From Pseudomonadota bacterium (lineage in GTDB: Bacteria > Bdellovibrionota > Oligoflexia > Oligoflexales > Oligoflexaceae), in NCBI GenBank assembly GCA_029556045.1, contig JAKQGS010000163.1, positions 1 through 5,366 on the forward strand: a stretch of DNA of 5,366 nt, written 5' to 3'. Position numbers and translations under genes: made by a program. Under the pieces are notes generated by a model. The model saw only the letters and a list, made by a program, of their open reading frames with translations. It searched no databases and was not told the DNA's origin. Each line of letters opens with the position of its first letter. Position 1 is the stretch's first letter. Positions 1-5,366 of this stretch are shown one piece after another.

Positions 1-2195
1 CAACAGCCGCCAGCGTCCAAGCACCTGACAAAGAACTGAGTGACGATGAAGCCGCCATGCTGCTGGCGGAGATGGATGCTCCGGTGGCAACAGACGCCAG
101 TGCCAAAGCGCCCAACGAAGAACTGAGCGACGATGAAGCCGCCATGCTGCTGGCGGAGATGGATGCTCCGATCGCCCCACAGCCAGTCGCTGCCGCTCCA
201 AAGTCCACTGCAAAATCTCCGACACCGTCGATGCCGACGGATCTCAGCGCCGAAGATGAAGCGGAAGCCTTGCTGCGTTCCCTTGGCGGCGATGATATGG
301 CTCCTCCCCCAGTGGCAAGCCTCAAACCAACAACAGCTCAGCCGCCCGTGACGCATCACGACGATAGTCATGGGGCGGATTTGGAGGCCGTGCAGGAAAT
401 TGCGGAATGGGAAAGCAACGATTTCCAAACCGACCCGGACATGGTCAACGATTTCATCGCCAACACCGACGAGATCATGCAGACCCTGGACGAATGCATC
501 CTGAAGTTGGAACAGGATCCAGGCAATAAAGAGATCATTGAGGAAATCTTCCGGGGCGCCCATACCCTCAAAGGGGCTTCTGGTATGTTTGGTTTCAAGG
601 GGATTGAACGGGTTATGCACCGTATGGAAAACCTGTTTGACCTGATCCGCAAGGGCAAACTGCTGGCTTCATCAGATGTTGTGGATGTGGTGTTTCAGGG
701 GATGGACGTACTCCGCACTTTGCTGGCAGCGGTGAAAGACGGCAAACCTTGCGGTGTGGCAACAGCCTCTGTGGTGCGCAACCTGAGCGCCGTGGCCGCT
801 GGCAAAACCGTAACGACCAAAACAATGGTCGCGGTAGAAGATCTTGCAGCCAAAGCGCCAGCTTCCCCTGCTGCGGCATCAGCACCGGTGGTTAAATCCA
901 AGGATGAGCCAAAGAGTGGTGACAGCACCGCCAAAAAGGCCGATTCTTCCGCCAACACGATCCGGGTGGATCTGGACCGGCTGGATCATTTGGTGAATCT
1001 GATCGGTGAGCTGGTGATCGACCGCACACGTTTTGTTCATATCGAAGAGGAGCTGCGCAGCAGCTACCCGCAGGTCAAACTATCAGCCAATATTTCGGAA
1101 ACGGTTCAACTGTTTGGCCGACACATGAATGAAATTCAGGACATCATCATGAAGGTCCGCATGGTCCCGATCGGCAATGCCTTCAACAAATTTACCCGTA
1201 TCGTGCGAGATCTGTCCAAGAGTTTAAACAAACAGATTGAACTCTACATTTCTGGCGAAAGCGCGGAATTGGACAAGACCCTGGTGGAGCAGATTGGTGA
1301 CCCATTGGTGCACCTCATCCGCAACTCCTGCGACCATGGCATCGAGTCACCGGAAGAACGGAAAAAGAAGGGCAAAGACCCCCGCGGCCGGATCATGCTG
1401 TCCGCCATGCAGGAGGGCAACCACATTGTCATCAAGATCGAAGACGATGGCAAAGGCATTGATCCTGTCATCATCCGACGTAAAGCGATCGAAAAGGGTA
1501 TCATCAATGAGGATGAACAACTTTCAGAACGAGATATCTTTAACCTGATTTTCGCTGCGGGTTTTTCCACTGCGGAGCAGGTCACCAATATTTCCGGCCG
1601 TGGTGTGGGCATGGACGTGGTGAAAAAGAATATCATGAAGCTCAAAGGAATGCTGGAGATCGACAGCACCATCAATCAGGGTACCTGCATCACCATTCGC
1701 CTACCGTTGACATTGGCGATTGTCCAAAGCCTGCTGGTGCGTTCCCACAACGAGACTTTTGCCATCCCACTTGGTTCTGTCATCGAATCCATTCGGGTGG
1801 CTCCCCAGGATATCCAGAAGATTGGTGATGCGGAAGTGGTCAGACTACGGGAAAGAGTATTGCCGCTATTGCACCTGAACGAAGCCCTGAATTTATCGAC
1901 GAAAGCCAATACGATACCTGACTTCATACAGCAACGCAAAAAAGACAAACTGGGCCGCCGCAAAAACAAGTTGTTCATCGTGGTGGCGGGACATCCCGAT
2001 CGCCCCTATGGCATTGTGGTGGATCAACTGCTGAATCAGCAGGAAATGGTGATTAAATCAATGGGACGCCTGTTAAAAACCGTGCCGTGTGTCGCCGGCG
2101 GTGCCGTATTGGGGCATGGCGAAGTGGTGCTGGTTCTTGACATGGCTGAATTGGAAGAATCATTCCGCTCAAAAGGCCGCAGCCACGCGGCATAA
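1..2195 (+). CDS. cheA: CheA-type chemotaxis sensor histidine kinase, 5'-partial, with N-terminal repeat extension
   Basis: Cytoplasmic kinase of a chemotaxis-like pathway: it autophosphorylates a histidine under receptor/CheW control and phosphorylates CheY/CheB-type regulators. The frame is open from base 3 to the TAA at 2193-2195 (730 residues visible). Order of parts: repeat extension (about 3-305); acidic/Pro-rich spacer; HPt/P1 (about 438-745) with phospho-acceptor His at 561-563 in AHTLKG; Ala/Pro/Lys-rich linker (about 780-950); dimerisation P3 (from about 951, IRVDLDRLDHLVNLIGELV); HATPase P4 with N box HLIRNSCDHGIE (from 1311), G1 DDGKGID (1443-1463), F box around FAAGFST and G2 GRGVGMD (1596-1616), all intact; then the CheW-like P5 domain to the C terminus. 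No receiver domain is fused. Unusual points are the missing recognisable P2 domain, the N-terminal repeats and a basic 25-residue loop in P5 (1896-1970). The Met at 57 lies inside a repeat and is not the true start. Family assignment is certain; partner receptors and output are unknown. Confidence 0.97.
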   Translation, partial: TAASVQAPDKELSDDEAAMLLAEMDAPVATDASAKAPNEELSDDEAAMLLAEMDAPIAPQPVAAAPKSTAKSPTPSMPTDLSAEDEAEALLRSLGGDDMAPPPVASLKPTTAQPPVTHHDDSHGADLEAVQEIAEWESNDFQTDPDMVNDFIANTDEIMQTLDECILKLEQDPGNKEIIEEIFRGAHTLKGASGMFGFKGIERVMHRMENLFDLIRKGKLLASSDVVDVVFQGMDVLRTLLAAVKDGKPCGVATASVVRNLSAVAAGKTVTTKTMVAVEDLAAKAPASPAAASAPVVKSKDEPKSGDSTAKKADSSANTIRVDLDRLDHLVNLIGELVIDRTRFVHIEEELRSSYPQVKLSANISETVQLFGRHMNEIQDIIMKVRMVPIGNAFNKFTRIVRDLSKSLNKQIELYISGESAELDKTLVEQIGDPLVHLIRNSCDHGIESPEERKKKGKDPRGRIMLSAMQEGNHIVIKIEDDGKGIDPVIIRRKAIEKGIINEDEQLSERDIFNLIFAAGFSTAEQVTNISGRGVGMDVVKKNIMKLKGMLEIDSTINQGTCITIRLPLTLAIVQSLLVRSHNETFAIPLGSVIESIRVAPQDIQKIGDAEVVRLRERVLPLLHLNEALNLSTKANTIPDFIQQRKKDKLGRRKNKLFIVVAGHPDRPYGIVVDQLLNQQEMVIKSMGRLLKTVPCVAGGAVLGHGEVVLVLDMAELEESFRSKGRSHAA
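3..170 (+). repeat. In-frame 87-bp (29-residue) tandem repeats at the CheA N terminus
   Basis: The 51-base cores at 33-83 and 120-170 differ at one position (T at 41, C at 128) and lie exactly 87 bases apart, so each unit adds 29 residues without shifting the frame. Both encode ELSDDEAAMLLAEMDAP, preceded by A-P-[DN]-[KE]. Bases 3-23 resemble 90-110 (about 16 of 21 identical; T-A-A-S-V-Q against T-D-A-S-A-K), so the window probably opens inside a further copy and the array continues to the left. Predicted structure: a short acidic amphipathic helix separated by Ala/Pro-rich linkers. The near-identity at DNA level, including synonymous sites, points to recent duplication or ongoing homogenisation. 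Confidence 0.93.
240..305 (+). repeat. Degenerate third copy of the CheA N-terminal repeat motif
   Basis: Encodes DLSAEDEAEALLRSLGGDD followed by M-A-P-P. It keeps the L-S start, the D-E-A acidic turn, the paired Leu and a trailing Met/Ala/Pro, but has one extra residue between L-S and E-A and little DNA identity to the first two copies. The repeated pattern at protein level despite DNA divergence suggests that the motif itself, not just replication slippage, is kept. This is a judgement by eye; chance similarity of short acidic helices is possible. Confidence 0.6.
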
Positions 2196-2201
2196 GAGGA
2201 G
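2196..2201 (+). promoter_or_regulatory. Shine-Dalgarno site of cheW
   Basis: GAGGAG begins directly after the cheA stop codon and sits six bases before the ATG at 2208. It supports that start and shows cheW is translated from the same transcript as cheA with its own strong ribosome site. Confidence 0.9.
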
Positions 2202-2207
2202 ATAACA

Positions 2208-2777
2208 ATGCAGCACCATGACAACGACAGCAGCTGGACCACCAACAGCACGTTTGCCATTCGTGGTGACCTTGATGGCGCCAAAGAAGGTCAGGACTTT
2301 GATAATCTGCACCAATTTATTGGTCTTCTCATTGGCTCAGAAGAGTTCCTCCTGCCCATCAACGTGATGAACGAAATCAATATGGTCAACCAGATTACCT
2401 ATGTCCCTGGTGCTCCCCAATTTGTCGAAGGGGTGATCAACCTGCGAGGCACCATCATCCCCGCACTCAATCTTCGGAAACTCATGGGGCTTCCCACCAT
2501 TCCACCGACCCCTGCCTCCCGCATTATCGTGGCAAGCCATGAGAACGTCACTGTTGGCCTGATTGTGGATGGCATCACCTATGTCATGTCTCTACGTCAG
2601 GACCAGATTGAAGGGCAAACCCTACCATCCAGATCCCTCGGCAAAGACCTACTTCAGGGTATTGCCAAACGGGAACAACAGGTTTGCGGCATCCTTGACA
2701 TCCATAAAACCATCCTGGAAGCCTGTGGCGGCTCCATCCCGGACGATAGTGACGCTGCGGAAGACAACGCATCCTAG
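2208..2777 (+). CDS. cheW: CheW chemotaxis coupling protein
   Basis: Cytoplasmic scaffold that links the CheA P5 domain to chemoreceptor tips. It has 189 residues, somewhat longer than common CheW proteins (roughly 150-170). The CheW fold runs from about residue 35 (HQFIGLLIGSEEFLLPI) to about 172. Visible signatures are VPGAPQFVEGVINLRG at residues 66-81, whose NLRG lies in the conserved receptor/kinase-binding region, then IIPALNLRKLMGLP and GLIVDGITYVMSLRQDQI. The extra length is a polar, probably unstructured N terminus (1-33) and a short acidic tail (about 175-189, D/E-rich). The ATG at 2208 is chosen because GAGGAG lies six bases before it. It is 12 bases downstream of cheA, so the two form an operon and probably work as a pair. 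It ends at TAG 2775-2777, with no further + strand gene in the window. Confidence 0.96.
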   Translation: MQHHDNDSSWTTNSTFAIRGDLDGAKEGQDFDNLHQFIGLLIGSEEFLLPINVMNEINMVNQITYVPGAPQFVEGVINLRGTIIPALNLRKLMGLPTIPPTPASRIIVASHENVTVGLIVDGITYVMSLRQDQIEGQTLPSRSLGKDLLQGIAKREQQVCGILDIHKTILEACGGSIPDDSDAAEDNAS

Positions 2778-2804
2778 CCAAACAAACAAGGAAACAAAAA
2801 CCCA
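2778..2804. other. 27-base convergent intergenic gap without a visible terminator
   Basis: Separates the stop codon of cheW (+) from the stop codon of the long - strand gene. It is A-rich on the + strand (runs of A broken by C and G), hence T-rich on the - strand. I find no GC stem in front of a T tract in either direction, so there is no standard intrinsic terminator here. Confidence 0.7.
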
Positions 2805-5366
2805 TCAAATCTTTAATTCCATTCCTTTTGTCATGAGAAAACGGATCTGGTTGGATTCATGAACCATGCGACGCACCACGGTCGGTGCCTTATCGAAAAG
2901 ATTGACGTTACGAACTGCTTCAACAACACCAATGAGATCCAGTGTTTCTGCGATTTGCAGGGAATACAGATGATTCCACATCATCTTCCAAAGTTTGGCA
3001 AAATGCTCCGCTTGTAACGGATAGGATTTGGAAAGCAGCCGTTGCAGGTGATCGCGATCCATTTGCATGACGGCGTGACGAATGGGATCACGCTCCAACC
3101 CCATCACCGACAGCACCTGCGAAATTTTCTTTTCCTTGAGTATACTATCCAGACGGACAGCCAGAGGATAGGCCTGCTTCACTGGATCCATTTTCAGTGG
3201 TATGTAATAGTTCATTTTAACGGCACGCAGCACCGACATCAACCGATGAAAGCAAAAGCTCAATGGCTTCTGTCGGTAGTAACTGGTGTCGAGGTAAAAA
3301 CTACGCTGGGTGCCATCATAGTATATCTCGCGACCAAGGCCTTTCAGATCAAAACATTGCATATTGTGTTCAATAAATGTTTCTTTGTAAAGATTGATAC
3401 CGTTCGAAACAAAAAATTCATTGTCCCACAGCATTGGACGCCGCCTTTTGGCCAGTTCCTCGTCTTTGATGATGCGCAGTTTGCGTTTGAGATATTCGTG
3501 ACTGTATTCATGTTGAAACAATTGCACAAAGATAGGCGTTATAAACTTGACTAGCTCATGCAAATGCCCATTGATCATGGGATGGGCAAAGTTGCGCCCC
3601 ATACGCCCCGCCAGGTCACGGGGGTATCCGTACTCGCGTGGATGTCGCCAGACCCTAAACTGCCACCTCTCTAAAACTTCCAGTTCACCGGTAAAAAGAG
3701 CCATCTCCTGAATCGCCAAATGCTTCTCGGTTTCGTGCTCAAATGCCAAATTCATCAGCATATTGGTCATCCCGGGCAACACGCGGCCATTCCGTATGAT
3801 CTGCCGCCACTCGTATAGATTGATTTGCGACAAACGACTGTCCTGATTGACCAACATGTTAGGACCACCATCCTCACTGTCGGTTCGTCGCCGGGTATCC
3901 ACATCCGTGGACATTCCGTGCACAGGGTGGTAGCTCTCATTACCCATATCTTCGCTCTGGGGAAACTCGGGTCTCCCTCCATCGACGGAGGTTGAGCGAT
4001 CTTGTTCAGGATTTGCCCCCGCAGCCTCTGACACACTGCCGTCTTCCGGGGAGTCGGGGGCGATATCCGTGTTTTTCAGTAATTTCGTGGCTATTTCGTC
4101 TGCAAAATCGGGCGGCAAAGTAAATTGACCCGTGCCACCCGGGCTTCTCAAATGAGTTGGTATCGCATCAGCCGGCGTCTGAGGCACAGGTTTTGGAACC
4201 AATTGGCTGGGTTCATCGCTAAAGACACCACCCCCTGGTGGAGGCGCTAAACCCATTGGGCGTTGAAGACTTGGCTGCGAATAACCCGCCGCCAAAAATC
4301 CACGGGGAGGAGTTGCATCCGGCGCTGGTACAACCTCTAATTGGGGACGACGGGCCACTACGGCGGACGGTGATGCCCCTTGGTGGAAGCCATCTCCCGC
4401 GGCAGAAGACAGTGGTCGCGTCTCAACCCGTTCGATGGTCTGCTGGGGTACAACACCCTGCCGTCCAAATCGTCGTCGCAAGGCATGTAATTCCTCCGTC
4501 AACGATTCGAGGGTGATGGGAAATGTGCCCAGGATTGAAGGATTATCCACAGCTTCCCGCGTTATCACCTCCAGGACATTGAGGCAGAGTTGCCAGGCCC
4601 CCGTTCCCTTGCTGAGAAAATAGAGTGGCATCCAGACCCGTCGATCTTCAGAATTATTAAAATATAGCTCCTGTAAGAGTCTGAGGGCTAGCTCTGATTT
4701 TTGTTCCCGATCAAAGTACCGTTTGGCCAGGAAATATTTCAATTCATGCTCCACCCCCAGAGAAAGATCGGGGGGGAAACCATGCTGCGCACAGTTCTCC
4801 AGCATACGATCAAGATAAGTAGGTACGCTGCTTCGTTCAAAGAGAGTGGAAGAATCCAACAAAAACTTCTGGGCATGCCGCTCATCCGGCACCAGCGAGG
4901 CCAGTCGCCTCCATGCATCAAAGGCTTCGGCGAAATCACCACTGCCGGCGTGAAACTCAAGCGAAATCGAGGCCAGACGATTGTGAACGATGCCATAGCG
5001 GGAAGCAAGATCGGCAATCCAAGCCGCTTTTTCTAGATTTTTCTGTGATGCCAGATCCTCCACCTTGGGGACCAGCATACGACGGATTGATTCCTGCGCG
5101 GACGCCTCATCCACCAACCAAGCTATGATCTTTTCCATCCTCTCTTCAGTATCCCAACAGCGATCCATATAGAGGCAACCCAAAGAAAACTTCAGGGCTC
5201 GTTCAGCATCGTTTTGCTGTATGGCATATTCGGCCATTTCAAACTGCACAGTCGCACTGTCGGCAGCCAGCCGAAGGATCGCGGAAAATGCCTCATAGAC
5301 CAGGTTTTCGTCCTGCAACCGATCGCGCGCCACCGAGAGAATCTCGCGCCAAAGCGTTTCCCGAAC
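2805..5366 (-). CDS. Large protein of unknown function: TPR-like helical N-terminal part, disordered linker, unassigned C-terminal domain; 5'-partial
   Basis: I do not recognise a named family. The frame is open from the right edge to the TGA at 2805-2807. The first possible start in view is GTG 5331-5333, but the frame continues 11 codons upstream to the edge (VRETLWREILS before it) with no good ribosome site, so the start is probably outside. Counting from that GTG (842 residues): 1-290 is helical with alternating amphipathic helices (for example DAERALKFSLGCLYMDR and SELALRLLQELYF), fitting a TPR/alpha-solenoid scaffold; 295-500 is rich in Pro, Gly, Ser and Asp and looks disordered; 500-842 is a compact domain rich in aromatic and basic residues, with a histidine cluster at 584-612 including H-E-Y-S-H, and FYLDTSYYRQKPLSFCFHR at 679-697. 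No signal peptide or membrane segment is seen in the visible part, so it is probably cytoplasmic. It is convergent with cheAW and not in that operon, so a link to chemotaxis is not implied. Coding status is strong because of its length and coherent domain layout. Confidence 0.88.
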   Translation of the reverse strand, partial: VRETLWREILSVARDRLQDENLVYEAFSAILRLAADSATVQFEMAEYAIQQNDAERALKFSLGCLYMDRCWDTEERMEKIIAWLVDEASAQESIRRMLVPKVEDLASQKNLEKAAWIADLASRYGIVHNRLASISLEFHAGSGDFAEAFDAWRRLASLVPDERHAQKFLLDSSTLFERSSVPTYLDRMLENCAQHGFPPDLSLGVEHELKYFLAKRYFDREQKSELALRLLQELYFNNSEDRRVWMPLYFLSKGTGAWQLCLNVLEVITREAVDNPSILGTFPITLESLTEELHALRRRFGRQGVVPQQTIERVETRPLSSAAGDGFHQGASPSAVVARRPQLEVVPAPDATPPRGFLAAGYSQPSLQRPMGLAPPPGGGVFSDEPSQLVPKPVPQTPADAIPTHLRSPGGTGQFTLPPDFADEIATKLLKNTDIAPDSPEDGSVSEAAGANPEQDRSTSVDGGRPEFPQSEDMGNESYHPVHGMSTDVDTRRRTDSEDGGPNMLVNQDSRLSQINLYEWRQIIRNGRVLPGMTNMLMNLAFEHETEKHLAIQEMALFTGELEVLERWQFRVWRHPREYGYPRDLAGRMGRNFAHPMINGHLHELVKFITPIFVQLFQHEYSHEYLKRKLRIIKDEELAKRRRPMLWDNEFFVSNGINLYKETFIEHNMQCFDLKGLGREIYYDGTQRSFYLDTSYYRQKPLSFCFHRLMSVLRAVKMNYYIPLKMDPVKQAYPLAVRLDSILKEKKISQVLSVMGLERDPIRHAVMQMDRDHLQRLLSKSYPLQAEHFAKLWKMMWNHLYSLQIAETLDLIGVVEAVRNVNLFDKAPTVVRRMVHESNQIRFLMTKGMELKI

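Noticed and set aside
57..59. ATG as the start of cheA
   Set aside because: It lies inside a tandem repeat unit and the frame is open and homologous to the repeat upstream to base 3, so the true start is outside the window.
1244..1675. 143-codon open frame on the - strand within cheA
   Set aside because: It is antisense to the conserved kinase core; the translation is Ser/Met/Arg-rich without domain character and is a shadow of cheA codon use.
2717..2735. Possible hairpin near the end of cheW
   Set aside because: The stem is about four base pairs plus a mismatch, lies within the coding region and has no T tract after it.
3498..3512. H-E-Y-S-H as proof of a zinc metalloprotease
   Set aside because: The residue after the second His is Glu, which the standard signature does not allow, and no other protease hallmark could be identified; kept only as a low-level observation.
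3042..3554. 170-codon open frame on the + strand inside the long - strand gene
   Set aside because: It lies opposite the C-terminal domain, has no convincing ribosome site and no recognisable motif, and is best explained as a shadow frame.
5331..5333. GTG as the start of the - strand gene
   Set aside because: The frame continues to the window edge with ordinary helical-protein sequence and no purine-rich ribosome site precedes the GTG, so it is probably an internal valine.
5334..5346. Short inverted repeat CGAGA-GAA-TCTCG
   Set aside because: Five base pairs inside an open coding frame; this is expected by chance.

Overview
The window holds two convergent blocks. On the + strand is the end of a chemotaxis-type operon: a CheA histidine kinase (5'-truncated by the window edge, ends at 2195) followed after 12 bases by a CheW coupling protein (2208-2777). 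On the - strand, from the right edge down to 2805, is one very long gene for a protein I do not recognise as a named family. It has a helical, TPR-like N-terminal half, a long disordered Pro/Ser/Gly/Asp-rich linker and a conserved-looking C-terminal domain. Its 5' end also runs out of the window. Only 27 bases separate the two convergent stop codons. No RNA gene, CRISPR array, insertion sequence or other mobile element is visible, and almost the whole window is coding.

The clear Shine-Dalgarno sequences, tight cheA-cheW spacing, moderate GC and CheA/CheW sequence style suggest a Gram-negative, motile, probably proteobacterial organism. A deep-branching magnetotactic-type alphaproteobacterium (Magnetococcales-like) or a deltaproteobacterium-like lineage would fit, but the sequence does not decide this.

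CheA would autophosphorylate on its HPt histidine under receptor control and pass the phosphate to CheY/CheB-type regulators, and CheW would bridge it to chemoreceptors. No receptor, CheY, CheR or CheB is in view, so whether the system serves flagella, pili or another output cannot be read here.

The most interesting point is the CheA architecture. It has no recognisable P2 (CheY-docking) domain between HPt and dimerisation domains. Instead it has an N-terminal extension with tandem 29-residue repeats whose core (L-S-x-x-E-x-x-x-L-L) matches the spacing of the CheY-binding N-terminal motif of the flagellar switch protein FliM. P2 and FliM-N are known to bind the same face of CheY, so the repeats may be a multivalent replacement for P2. 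This is a hypothesis from pattern matching only. The second point of interest is the unassigned C-terminal domain of the - strand protein, with a clustered set of histidines and an H-E-x-x-H string.
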